Assembly (NCBI GenBank): GCA_002315475.1
Contig: DCGI01000041.1
Span: 33,593 to 52,882, forward strand
Reading direction: 5' to 3'
DNA: 19,290 nucleotides
DNA from: Christensenella sp. UBA1782
Lineage (GTDB): Bacteria; Bacillota; Clostridia; Christensenellales; DTU072
The notes under the pieces were generated by a model that saw only the letters and a program-made list of their open reading frames with translations, did not search any database and was not told where the DNA came from. Positions 9,401 to 16,334 of this stretch are shown one piece after another (the stretch's first letter is position 1; every line of letters begins with the position of its first letter). The position numbers and the translations under genes were made by a program.

Positions 9401-11816
9401 TCAATAAGGGGCACTCGGCAAAGGCATACTCCCCTACCGTCACGATATTTTTAGAGAAGGTAACCGATTGCAAAGCATTGTTGCCGCGAAAAGCGTTCTT
9501 ACCGATTTTCGTTACGGGACAGTTATCCAAAACGTCGGGAAGAACCAGATTCGTTTGGTTGCCTCTGTAACCGATAACGGTGGCTTCGTCACCCTCCAAC
9601 ACATAGAACAAACCAGCGTCGTTCTTGTAGGAAACCGATGCGGTGGAAGTCATACAATGGATGTTTTCTTCCGAAAGAAACCCTTTTAGATACTCGATAT
9701 AAGCATCGTCTTTTGTTTGATTGTTGCGTGTTGCAAAATAAATATGTTGCGGTGCGTACCCGCCGAAAGCGTCGGCATCGAAATTCGGTTGTTCGGCGGT
9801 AAAGACCAACGCCTGCATGGTGGGACAAACCACACTCTTTTCTTCTAAAACCAGTTTTTGCGAAGCACCGTTCGTATAAGAAATGCCTCCGATGGCACAG
9901 TAATAAAATGCTCCGGTACAAACGACGCCGGTACTGTTGTTGATTGCAACCAATCCGTTTTTGGAAATGCCCGAATAAAGGGAAGGATAGGCATATAGGT
10001 AATAATAACTGTTTGTTCCGAGTTTACCGTACAAACACCCGTTTTCGACGGTATAGTTCGTCTGTCCTTCCGAAATATTGATTCTTTCTAAAGAAACACA
10101 ACCCATCAATAATCCTTTTCCGATGTAATTTACGGGATACGGAATAAAAATGGATTTCAAACGACCGGAAAACGCAAACGCATAAGCTCCGATACGTTCC
10201 AAACCGCTCTTTTCGGAAATTTCTACCGAACGGAGTTGCTCGTTTCCGAAAAACGCATAATCGCCGATAATCGTTATCCCGTCGGGAATAACGATTTTTT
10301 CCAAACCGGAACATTGATAGAAGGCATAGTTACCGATACTCGTCACCGTTTGAGGAATCTTTATCGAAGTCAAGAGTTTTGCCCCGTAGAAAGCACCTTC
10401 GTAAATCGTAACGGGTTTCACCGTTTCACTATCCACCACGAAAGAAGTTTCTTCTTTTTGCGAAGGATAGGCATACAATATTTTCAAATCGGAAGAATAT
10501 AACGCCTCTTTGTAAATTCTGAAGACTTCGTTATCGTTGGTAACCGAAAAACTCCTGATGGCTTTTCCGACAAACGGATTACCGATTAAGCCGACTACGT
10601 TCATTTCGTTGTACTTTGTCGGAATCGCCACGATGTCGCTTTCCCCCGTATACTCGTCGATATAGTACCCTTCGGGATGTTCGATATCGTTTTGATAGAC
10701 AAAATGCAATCCTTCCGTTCCCGTATAGACGTCGTCGTATTCGGCGTAGAAAACGGTTTCCGCCGTAAGGACGTAGGGGAAAGAAACGATGGTTTTTACA
10801 CCGTCGTGTAGAGTGTACCAATAACGGAAAATCCGTTTGGTGGCTTTTTCGACATCCTCCGGCGCACTGATGCCTTCGGTAGCTTCGGCGACTTTCCAAT
10901 AAACTTTATAGTTGTACAAACTGTCGACTTCCCCTTCGGGCGACTCAAACTTATAATACACGAAAGTGGCGTCGACGTAATCTTTGTCATACACCGCCGT
11001 AAATTTCAAACCGTTCTCCGAGACGTTTTTCATCGCATCCCGATTTTCCCACCGACCGTTACTGAAACCGGTAAATACGGGAAGTTCGGGTGCATAGTCG
11101 TACGCGTCGCCCCCCTTCGGTACGTACACTTTATTCGTTCCGTCACCGAAAGAGTATTCCAAATCGTTGAGTTTGTAACAAAATTCCACCCAAAAAACTA
11201 CGGGTTTGTAATACGCTACCAACGTGGTGTCGGTACTGAATTTATAGGAAGTAACGATTGTATCGGAGTTTTGGATTTTCCAACCGACAAATTCGTAACC
11301 TTCCTTCGTTTGCAGGTTCGGTACGACGGCGATTTCATTCGGGTTAAGATACTGTACGTCCCCGACACGATTCCCTGCGTCGTCCATAAATACGATTTTG
11401 CATTTCGAAACGGTTTCGGAGTATAATTTCAAATTGAACGAGGTTTCGTATTTTCCGTATATCACATGAATGGTATGCGTTCCGCTGACCGAGAGTTTTG
11501 CCTTATCTTCGGCACGAATCATACTCAGCGTCAAAGGAATCTCAACGTAAGCGGGATCACTGTCTTCTACGTATGAAACGGTAAGCTTAATATCGGAAAT
11601 CTTGAAGGATTCAAGCAAAAAACCCGTCGATTCCAAATTATCGCTTTCGCTGACCGCAATCGTGCTTATCAGGGCGTAGTTGACTTCGGGAATTTCTTCT
11701 TCCTCACCTTCTTCGGTTACGTCGCCCTTATCCGACGTTTCCGTACAACCGAACAAAGCAAGCAAAGCAAACAAAAGCGTAAAAACAATCGTCCATATCT
11801 TAAAATGTTTTTTCAT
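6495..11816 (-). CDS. Giant BspA-like leucine-rich repeat lipoprotein with InlB-type modules
   Basis: A complete frame of 1773 residues. I chose ATG 11816 over an in-frame GTG at 11828 because TGGGGTG lies nine bases upstream of the ATG and overlaps the GTG. Residues 1-24 are a lipoprotein signal peptide ending LFGC, with Cys24 as the lipidation site. An acidic Glu/Asp-rich linker follows (about 25-45), then a bacterial Ig-like domain (about 45-135) and three InlB-type modules (about 140-365; first with GYEFVGW). From about 420 to the end there are roughly thirty BspA/LRR_5 repeats of the form YAF-GC-L-I-IP-V-IG. They are interrupted near 960-1045 by another InlB-like module (WFGGWYTEEG). There is no LPXTG sorting signal or C-terminal membrane segment, so anchoring would be by the lipid alone. 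It is probably an exported surface binding protein. The paralogous gene follows after 16 bases and is presumably co-transcribed. Confidence 0.93.
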   Translation of the reverse strand: MKKHFKIWTIVFTLLFALLALFGCTETSDKGDVTEEGEEEEIPEVNYALISTIAVSESDNLESTGFLLESFKISDIKLTVSYVEDSDPAYVEIPLTLSMIRAEDKAKLSVSGTHTIHVIYGKYETSFNLKLYSETVSKCKIVFMDDAGNRVGDVQYLNPNEIAVVPNLQTKEGYEFVGWKIQNSDTIVTSYKFSTDTTLVAYYKPVVFWVEFCYKLNDLEYSFGDGTNKVYVPKGGDAYDYAPELPVFTGFSNGRWENRDAMKNVSENGLKFTAVYDKDYVDATFVYYKFESPEGEVDSLYNYKVYWKVAEATEGISAPEDVEKATKRIFRYWYTLHDGVKTIVSFPYVLTAETVFYAEYDDVYTGTEGLHFVYQNDIEHPEGYYIDEYTGESDIVAIPTKYNEMNVVGLIGNPFVGKAIRSFSVTNDNEVFRIYKEALYSSDLKILYAYPSQKEETSFVVDSETVKPVTIYEGAFYGAKLLTSIKIPQTVTSIGNYAFYQCSGLEKIVIPDGITIIGDYAFFGNEQLRSVEISEKSGLERIGAYAFAFSGRLKSIFIPYPVNYIGKGLLMGCVSLERINISEGQTNYTVENGCLYGKLGTNSYYYLYAYPSLYSGISKNGLVAINNSTGVVCTGAFYYCAIGGISYTNGASQKLVLEEKSVVCPTMQALVFTAEQPNFDADAFGGYAPQHIYFATRNNQTKDDAYIEYLKGFLSEENIHCMTSTASVSYKNDAGLFYVLEGDEATVIGYRGNQTNLVLPDVLDNCPVTKIGKNAFRGNNALQSVTFSKNIVTVGEYAFAECPLLTTVTLNGKNLKTIGDYAFADSTSLRTVNTETATRISEFGMLPFLNTEIAKSELLILAGVLITYDGNDEIFNVPDGVYIIADYAFKDATSLSQIVFSNNSLLTKIQSYAFENCSVLTDVVFPDGLLSIGENAFDGCKCLFAVVLPKETTYAGDIYQSVPHVFKKTDGTYTYYFDSEEKEGYYIVKAPNQNGDGWFGGWYTEEGCENYVSFPVVLTENTHYYSLRIEQDDVRTNGFDFRAVDGGYEVTRYKGSDTVVSVPNSFNGGKVIGIASNAITDAAVLHVLLPETIQYVRKNAFEGSGFLANQTGESVRIGHVLVRYTGARVSYGFPQEITVIADGAFEGNTYLERVYFHDGIQIVPQDCFRSCLVLKSVSFGKGLLAIEKGAFATCTNLRDLSFEVAKNLRDIDRDAFEGSAWLIEHIDDSVVINSIYYRYIGSNDLLHIPNGITYVNPYAFYQNQTLRFLYLSESVESIGKYAFAETKIEKIFFPSDNNNLTTIEEYAFYGCTSACDFDIRNCSKLVTIGEGAFAGILSLPEQSLHYYIPAKVEYIGKGAFAESQVITVQFEEESRLEILPAECFRECNDLLSVRFLGESNLTVIEQKAFYGCVSLHSFSDTSCYVERIGEKAFFGCVNLTVFHVTESYLRTVDAYAFTESDSTVVMSMLGTVLLAYNGIASEVHIPEDTTIIANNAFGGNDRIKTVIIDGNGIDTIQEFAFAGCTSLKSIEIPSTVQKITAGSFLGCTSLESIVIVREEETESVEGYVSVTGILYRYYEENDKKYAELVAYPNKRANNFTIPVSILVNGENYDVVTVCDYAFYGCTDLTKISFATGSKVKTIGKEAFRHCVNVGEFVLPSCVEVIGMGAFAGCTSVTKFTVNAGKYFANGDLYYIGSTETTDDVVAVLCCVADASTAETTFTIPEFVTVGETNYEVYGVDTLSFENSHYEKIADSRSIIPEDYLIGFEGLIER

Positions 11817-11825
11817 AAAAAAATA

Positions 11826-11832
11826 CACCCCA
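11826..11832 (-). promoter_or_regulatory. Shine-Dalgarno that decides the start of the first giant lipoprotein
   Basis: On the minus strand the sequence TGGGGTG lies nine bases before ATG 11816. The alternative GTG at 11828 sits inside this element and has no ribosome binding site of its own, so the ATG (protein beginning MKKHFK) is preferred. That start also gives a signal peptide equal in length to that of the downstream paralogue, with Cys24 in both. Confidence 0.7.
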
Positions 11833-11838
11833 AATACT

Positions 11839-11858
11839 TGTTATTATATATAATAACA
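11839..11858. promoter_or_regulatory. 20-base perfect palindrome, possible operator of the giant lipoprotein pair
   Basis: TGTTATTATATATAATAACA is identical to its reverse complement. It lies 22 bases upstream of ATG 11816, in the 111-base gap after recG, and covers the proposed -10 hexamer of the lipoprotein promoter. The symmetry and position suit a repressor site. It is entirely AT apart from one G/C pair on each side, so chance symmetry in AT-rich DNA is a real alternative. Confidence 0.4.
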
Positions 11859-11878
11859 TAGCAAGAGGCGTAAAGCAA
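11850..11878 (-). promoter_or_regulatory. Candidate promoter for the giant lipoprotein pair
   Basis: On the minus strand, TTGCTT (11873-11878) is separated by 17 bases from TATTAT (11850-11855). The -35 match is poor (three of six) and the -10 match good (five of six). Other registers with TTTACG as -35 or TATATA as -10 are possible, so the exact boxes are uncertain. A promoter somewhere in this gap is likely, since the spacer is 111 bases and AT-rich. Confidence 0.4.
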
Positions 11879-11927
11879 GATATATTTATTATTTATTTAA
11901 TAATTTATAGTAAAAAATGTAAAATAT

Positions 11928-13889
11928 TTACGTCAAACTGACGTCGGAAAGGGAAAACGCCTTGATTTCGTCCGTCAGTCTGTCGGAAATCGCTTCCACG
12001 TCGATTCTGTCGGCGATTTCGGAAGCCTCTTTTAAGATTCTTAAACTTAATCCGTCTAACGATTCCCCGCCCGACTGTTCCAGACCGAAAATGTCGCCGC
12101 CTCCCCGCAAAGCATAATCGGCCTCGGCTATCGCCATGCCGTCCGAACAGGACACTAACGTTTTTAAGCCTTCCGACGGTTCTTTTTCGGTATATAAAAA
12201 ACAATAACCGTCTTTATCCCCTCTCCCGATTCTGCCGCGAAGTTGATGCAACGTCGCCAGTCCGAAACGCTCGGCATCGCAAATTATCATAACCGTTGCA
12301 TTGGGTACGTCAATACCGACTTCCACGACGGTAGTGGAAATCAAAACGGAAATTTCCCGTTTATAAAACCGCTCCAACACGCCTTGTTTTTCTTCGGCGG
12401 TCATTTTTCCGTACAACACGCCTATTTTACTTCGGGGTACGTAATTCGACAGTTCGGGAACCAATTTCTCCACAGAATCGCTTTCGATACCTTCCACGTC
12501 GACAATTCTGGGAGCAACGATATACGTCTGAAAACCCTCTTGCGAAACCTTTCCCACATACCCCCACATAGCCTCTCTTTTATCTTGAAAAACCAGTCTT
12601 GTTTTAACGCAAGAACGTCTTTCTCTCTCTATCGTATAAAAGTCCATTTCACCGTATGCGACAAGTCGTAGAGAACGCGGAATGGGCGTAGCACTCATGG
12701 TTAGGACGGCTATATCTTTCCCTTTCGTCAAGAGTTTCGTCCTCTGCGCCACGCCGAAACGGTGTTGTTCGTCGGTAATGACAAGTCCCAAATCCTCGCA
12801 TGACAAGGCGTCGTTTAAGAGGGCGTGCGTGCCGATAAGCATATCAAAATCTCCTTCTTGTACACAGGAAAGAAGCTCTTTTTTTGCCTTGCCCGTTACG
12901 GCACCCGACAAAAACAAAACCTTCTTTCGGTAGGGTTCAAAGAGTTTTGAAATCTTGTCAAAATGTTGATATGCCAAAATGGAAGTAGGTGCCATTAAAT
13001 AAACTTTGTAGCCGTTTAGGATTACAAAGAAAGCCAAAATAACAGAAACGATGGTTTTTCCGCTCCCCACGTCCCCGCAAAGAATGGCATTGAAAGACTT
13101 TCCGTCGGTCAGAGTTTTTATAAGCGATTGCACGGTATCCCGTTGAGACGGCGAAAGCGAAAAAGGTAAATTCCGAATAAACCGATTCGTTTCTTCCTTT
13201 TCCGAATAGGCTCTGCATAGCTGTTTTTCGTTTAACGAACGAGCTAAACGGAACGCACAAATTCTCTTGACTACCTTTTCCAGTTTGATACGATATTTTT
13301 GTTTTTCCAAATCCAAACTTGTCGGAAGATGCACGTCGACAATCGCCCGTCCGAACGGTATCAATTTTTTTTCTTGTTCGACGGAACTCGGAATAATGCT
13401 TTGTAAGGGTACGGTTTTTAACGCTTCTTGAACGATATTTTCGTAAACGCCTTGCGATAAAATACCTTTCGTTCGATAAACGGGATGAATACCTTCCAGT
13501 TTCGTTCCGTCGCATACATCAATTTGCGGATTGAAAAACTGCGGAAAGTCCCCGCCTAAATGAATTTTACCGTAAAAACGGTATTTTTCCCCTTTTTTCA
13601 AGGTTTTTGCGTAATACGGTTGGTTGTACCAAATTATTTTTACGATTTCGGGGGCGTTTACCGAAACTTGCACCCTGCTGAATTTATCCTTTTTGAAATA
13701 GCCTATCGAAGTAATGACACCTTCAAAAGCGCAAATATCACCGTCTACACATTTTTCCAAAGAAAAAGCCGCATCCATATCGATGTAGCTTCTCGGTAAG
13801 GTAAAAACCAATTGATATTCGTCGAAAATGCCCAATTCGTTTAACTTTTTTTGGGTTGCTTCTCCGACACCTTTTATGTCGGATAACAT
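11928..13889 (-). CDS. recG: ATP-dependent DNA helicase RecG
   Basis: RecG is a superfamily 2 helicase that remodels stalled replication forks and Holliday junctions. The 653-residue protein begins with an HhH-like stretch (LSDIKGVGEATQKKL) and a wedge/OB-fold region (about 50-130). The helicase core carries Walker A GDVGSGKT (272-279), the RecG-type motif II DEQH (373-376, followed by RFGV), TMSATPIPRSL (397-407), and the C-terminal QLRGRIGRG motif (549-557) of the TRG region. The length is slightly under the usual 680 or so, but all motifs are present. The start ATG overlaps the stop of fakA as TAATG and has only a weak ribosome binding site, which suggests translational coupling to the fakA frame. 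Confidence 0.97.
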   Translation of the reverse strand: MLSDIKGVGEATQKKLNELGIFDEYQLVFTLPRSYIDMDAAFSLEKCVDGDICAFEGVITSIGYFKKDKFSRVQVSVNAPEIVKIIWYNQPYYAKTLKKGEKYRFYGKIHLGGDFPQFFNPQIDVCDGTKLEGIHPVYRTKGILSQGVYENIVQEALKTVPLQSIIPSSVEQEKKLIPFGRAIVDVHLPTSLDLEKQKYRIKLEKVVKRICAFRLARSLNEKQLCRAYSEKEETNRFIRNLPFSLSPSQRDTVQSLIKTLTDGKSFNAILCGDVGSGKTIVSVILAFFVILNGYKVYLMAPTSILAYQHFDKISKLFEPYRKKVLFLSGAVTGKAKKELLSCVQEGDFDMLIGTHALLNDALSCEDLGLVITDEQHRFGVAQRTKLLTKGKDIAVLTMSATPIPRSLRLVAYGEMDFYTIERERRSCVKTRLVFQDKREAMWGYVGKVSQEGFQTYIVAPRIVDVEGIESDSVEKLVPELSNYVPRSKIGVLYGKMTAEEKQGVLERFYKREISVLISTTVVEVGIDVPNATVMIICDAERFGLATLHQLRGRIGRGDKDGYCFLYTEKEPSEGLKTLVSCSDGMAIAEADYALRGGGDIFGLEQSGGESLDGLSLRILKEASEIADRIDVEAISDRLTDEIKAFSLSDVSLT

Positions 13890-14704
13890 TAGGACAACCC
13901 GACGAAATAATAATAATGCGGTTGACCGCCGAAGACGGCACGAACTTCGGTATCGGGTAGAATTTCCTGTACGGAGTGCGCCAAAACTTCGGCTTCTTCC
14001 GGTTTTACGTCGGCACCGTAATACAAATCGACGACGCAGGGTTCATCATCCGCGACGTCACGAAGAACGTTCAAAACGACCTCGTTTATTGCACTTCCTT
14101 TTGCGATAATTTTGCCGTTAATGGCGATAATATCTCCCGTACTGACCGAAAATCCGTCTGCATCGGCGTTCTTAACGGCATGCGTTACTTCAAATCCCGT
14201 CGTGTCTCTCATGGCTTGCACCATGTTTTTTTCATTCTTTGTTTTATCGTTAATGGGTTCAAAAGCCGTTACGGCGGCTATACCTTGTACGATATTCCGA
14301 GTCGGAATAATTATCAATTCGCACGAAACCATTTTTACGGCTTGCTCGCACGCCAAAATAATATTTTTATTGTTGGGCATGACATATACGACGTCGGCAT
14401 TGATTTCGTTTACCTTTTTCACGATATCGTCCACACTGGGATTCATGGTTTGTCCGCCTTCCAAAACGTCGGCACCGTATTCTTCAAACAAATGTTTGAA
14501 GCCCGAACCAGAACTGATGCTGAGAAGCCCGTACTCGCTGTGTTCCTTCTTGGGCACGTCTCCATGAATCTTTTTGTACTGCTCCCGCATGTTTTCTATT
14601 TTCAAATTATCCAAATCGCCGAGTAGCAAAGCGTACTCCAATGCAACGTTCGGTGTATTGGTGTGGACGTGAACCTTAACGGTTTCCAATTCTCCGACCA
14701 CCAA
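13889..14704 (-). CDS. fakA: FakA/YloV C-terminal fragment (downstream of an in-frame stop)
   Basis: This stretch is the middle and C-terminal part of the fatty acid kinase subunit FakA (YloV). Recognisable segments are the KVHVHTNTP region, IENMREQ, the GGQTMNPS and PNNKNII segments of the C-terminal domain, PTRNIVQGI, and the terminal GGQPHYYYFVGLS. It is in the same frame as the N-terminal part ending at 14771. Coding similarity continues upstream of 14704 right up to that TAA (for example DIDKLRDKLTTIGDCVLVV), so 14704 (a TTG) is only the first possible start, not a convincing one; no Shine-Dalgarno precedes it. The whole locus 13889-15505 would encode 538 residues, close to the family length, if the stop were a sense codon. 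It is either a broken gene, a sequence error or a readthrough case. Confidence 0.75.
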   Translation of the reverse strand: MVVGELETVKVHVHTNTPNVALEYALLLGDLDNLKIENMREQYKKIHGDVPKKEHSEYGLLSISSGSGFKHLFEEYGADVLEGGQTMNPSVDDIVKKVNEINADVVYVMPNNKNIILACEQAVKMVSCELIIIPTRNIVQGIAAVTAFEPINDKTKNEKNMVQAMRDTTGFEVTHAVKNADADGFSVSTGDIIAINGKIIAKGSAINEVVLNVLRDVADDEPCVVDLYYGADVKPEEAEVLAHSVQEILPDTEVRAVFGGQPHYYYFVGLS

Positions 14705-14770
14705 AACGCAATCGCCTATAGTCGTCAGTTTGTCACGAAGCTTGTCAATATCGGCAAGAGTGGTTTGTTT

Positions 14771-14773
14771 TTA
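14771..14773 (-). other. In-frame TAA codon interrupting fakA
   Basis: The minus strand reads AAT TTT TAA AAA CAA ACC. The codon is number 245 of the fakA frame and falls just after the conserved YCTEYFIVNF segment. The same frame continues with family-like sequence on the far side, so no indel is needed to explain it. hisS, trxA, recG and the first giant lipoprotein gene all end in TAA in this window, which argues against a general reassignment of that codon. Confidence 0.9.
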
Positions 14774-15505
14774 AAAATTGACGATAAAGTATTCGGTACA
14801 ATAGGTAAAAGTAATATTTTCATAATCGTTTACGTCGGTAACCGCCGGAGAGGATTGCTCGGTTTCTTCGGGTTCCGGTTCATTCATCGGGATGCCGTCC
14901 AAAACGTTCAGCATGCCGTAGAAAATAAACATAAGCCCCTGCCCGCCGCTATCCACGACGCCCGCCTTTGCCAAAACGGGAAGAAGTCTGGGGGTGTCGG
15001 CAAGAACTTCGTCCCCTTTATGCAAAACCTTCTTAAAAAATTCGGAAAAATCCTGTGTCCTTTTCGCAACCTTAACGGCATAATCACCGATAAGACGAAT
15101 AACCGTCAAAATCGTACCTTCTTTGGGATTGACGACGGCGTCGTACGCTTTTTGAGCACCCGCAACGAGTGCGTCGGCGAAAACTTTGGTATTGAGTTGT
15201 TTGGCGGAAGCAAAAACGTTGGTCATTCCTTTCAAAATCTGACTTAAAATAACGCCGCTGTTTCCTCTCGCACCCTTTAACGCGCCTTTTGCTATGGCGG
15301 CGGAAACGTACGGGATACCGTCCACGGTAACCGATTCCATTTCTTTCACCGTCGCATTCAAAGTAAGAAGCATATTGGTTCCCGTATCTCCGTCGGGGAC
15401 GGGAAATACGTTCAAATTATCGACGTATTGCCGATTCTTCGATAGATTCAATTTGGCGCCGTTGAACAATTCTTTCAAATCGACGGCAGACAAAATTGTT
15501 TTCAT
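14771..15505 (-). CDS. fakA: FakA/YloV N-terminal DhaL (kinase) domain fragment
   Basis: This is the ATP-binding DhaL domain of FakA, the kinase that with FakB proteins phosphorylates fatty acids for phospholipid synthesis. Key motifs are NVFPVPDGDTGTNM (Mg/ATP-binding aspartates at 38 and 40), GARGNSGVILSQ (78-89) and DSGGQG (185-190). The start ATG 15505 has GAGAGG four to five bases upstream. The frame ends at TAA after residue 244, inside the linker after the DhaL domain, whereas intact family members run to about 550 residues. The ATP-binding domain is therefore complete, but the parts thought to contact FakB are separated. It lies downstream of the Asp23-family gene with a 26-base gap, as in other Bacillota. 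Confidence 0.88.
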   Translation of the reverse strand: MKTILSAVDLKELFNGAKLNLSKNRQYVDNLNVFPVPDGDTGTNMLLTLNATVKEMESVTVDGIPYVSAAIAKGALKGARGNSGVILSQILKGMTNVFASAKQLNTKVFADALVAGAQKAYDAVVNPKEGTILTVIRLIGDYAVKVAKRTQDFSEFFKKVLHKGDEVLADTPRLLPVLAKAGVVDSGGQGLMFIFYGMLNVLDGIPMNEPEPEETEQSSPAVTDVNDYENITFTYCTEYFIVNF

Positions 15506-15531
15506 AAAACCTCTCTATTTTGTATCTATTG

Positions 15532-15882
15532 CTACAGTTTTAAGCCAACCACGTGTACTTCCACCGATTTAACTCTCATACCCGTAAACATTTCTACATG
15601 GTAAGTAATAGCCGATTTCAAACTGTTTTTTACAGCTTCCTGATTGACGCCGGAAGCAATAAGACAGTATACGTCGATAAAAATTCTATTATCGACGGTA
15701 ACGATTTTTATTCCTCGACTAACGGATTCTTGATTAAAAAGTATACGAAAACTGTCAATGATGCGACGACTGACAAGTTCGGCTATGCCGTAACAATCCA
15801 TAGCAACTTTACGAACAACCATGGCTACGGCGTCGTCCGAAACAGAAATATTCCCATAAATGTTACTGGTTTGTAATGGCAT
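15532..15882 (-). CDS. yloU: Asp23/Gls24 (YloU/DUF322) family protein
   Basis: The 116-residue protein matches the Asp23/YloU family by its short length, opening segment IYGNISVSDDAVAMVVRKVAMDCYGIAELV, the central IDVYCLIASGVN strand and the amphipathic end VKSVEVHVVGLKL. It has no signal peptide or membrane segment and is probably cytosolic. Its biochemical role is not firmly known; relatives are linked to envelope stress or alkaline shock. The position between divergent rpmB and fakA is the standard Bacillota arrangement and supports the call. No Shine-Dalgarno is found at normal distance: the only AGGA is 15 bases before the ATG, and an in-frame stop just upstream rules out a longer protein. 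Confidence 0.9.
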   Translation of the reverse strand: MPLQTSNIYGNISVSDDAVAMVVRKVAMDCYGIAELVSRRIIDSFRILFNQESVSRGIKIVTVDNRIFIDVYCLIASGVNQEAVKNSLKSAITYHVEMFTGMRVKSVEVHVVGLKL

Positions 15883-15901
15883 TTTTAACGATTTATATCC
15901 T

Positions 15902-15929
15902 TATATACTACGTTACGTTAATAAAGTAA
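15902..15929 (-). promoter_or_regulatory. Candidate promoter for yloU-fakA-recG
   Basis: On the minus strand, TTACTT (15924-15929) lies 16 bases from TATATA (15902-15907). The -35 match is modest. If used, transcription would begin about a dozen bases before the yloU ATG, giving a very short leader. A GTTAC/GTAAC inverted repeat with five-base arms (15912-15930) overlaps the -35. Confidence 0.35.
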
Positions 15930-15979
15930 CATATTTTGAAAAAAAATGCAAGTAAAATTAGAAAAGTACCGGAAAATGA

Positions 15980-16008
15980 TTGCAAACATTTTATTTTTAT
16001 AGTATACT
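15980..16008 (+). promoter_or_regulatory. Sigma-A-type promoter of rpmB
   Basis: TTGCAA (15980-15985) and TATACT (16003-16008) are separated by exactly 17 bases, each box matching the consensus in at least four positions. The boxes stand 28 bases upstream of the rpmB ATG, leaving a leader of about 20 bases that holds the strong Shine-Dalgarno AGGAGGTG (16024-16031). Confidence 0.8.
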
Positions 16009-16036
16009 GTGTTAGTCAATTTCAGGAGGTGGAGTT

Positions 16037-16225
16037 ATGAGCAGAGTTTGTTTTATGTGTGGTAAAGGTCAAGTATCCGGAAATAGCGTTAGCCACAGTC
16101 ACATCAAGACCAGAAGAGTTTGGAATGCAAACATTCACAAAGTTAAGTTGCAAGGTGCTGACGGACAATTCACGTATCAATATGTATGCACCCGTTGCAG
16201 ACGTACCATGAAAAAAGAAGCTTAG
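16037..16225 (+). CDS. rpmB: 50S ribosomal protein L28 (bL28)
   Basis: The 62-residue protein is a structural component of the large ribosomal subunit. It begins with MSRVCFMCGKG and carries the family signature SHSHIKTRRVWNANIHKVK. Cysteines at 5, 8, 51 and 54 form two CxxC pairs, so this is the zinc-binding (C+) form. The length is typical. It is the only plus-strand gene in the window, with its own promoter, an AGGAGGTG ribosome binding site five bases before ATG, and a hairpin terminator after the TAG stop. Confidence 0.98.
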   Translation: MSRVCFMCGKGQVSGNSVSHSHIKTRRVWNANIHKVKLQGADGQFTYQYVCTRCRRTMKKEA

Positions 16226-16249
16226 TTTTTATCTTATTCTAAAAAAAAG

Positions 16250-16277
16250 AAAAAGTCGCATATATGCGGCTTTTTTT
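16250..16277. terminator. Bidirectional Rho-independent terminator between rpmB and nifU
   Basis: AGTCGCA (16254-16260) pairs with TGCGGCT (16265-16271), with one G-T wobble, around a TATA loop. A run of seven T follows on the plus strand. The plus strand has a run of A before the stem, so the minus strand also reads hairpin then T tract. It therefore serves both convergent genes, rpmB and nifU. Confidence 0.85.
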
Positions 16278-16334
16278 CTTGTTTATTTTTCTGTAAATAC
16301 AATCGTTTTTGCTTATTTTTATTATAAGAAAATA

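Noticed and set aside
1..11816. DNA-level tandem repeats in the LRR genes as a mobile or phase-variable repeat array
   Set aside because: The protein repeats are diverged and show no long identical nucleotide units by eye, so ordinary LRR evolution explains them.
12958..13515. A 185-codon minus-strand frame inside recG
   Set aside because: It is an out-of-frame shadow of recG, whose frame carries all helicase motifs across the same bases.
14771..14773. Genetic code change with TAA read as an amino acid
   Set aside because: TAA ends hisS, trxA, recG, the first giant lipoprotein gene and the fakA frame itself at family-typical positions in this window.
14700..14780. Programmed frameshift as explanation for the fakA break
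   Set aside because: The coding frame is the same on both sides of the TAA, so slipping by one base would leave the correct frame instead of restoring it.
15506..15531. Similarity of TGTAGCAATAGATACA before fakA to the nifS leader palindrome
   Set aside because: Its symmetry is poor and it overlaps the yloU stop codon; the likeness is probably chance.
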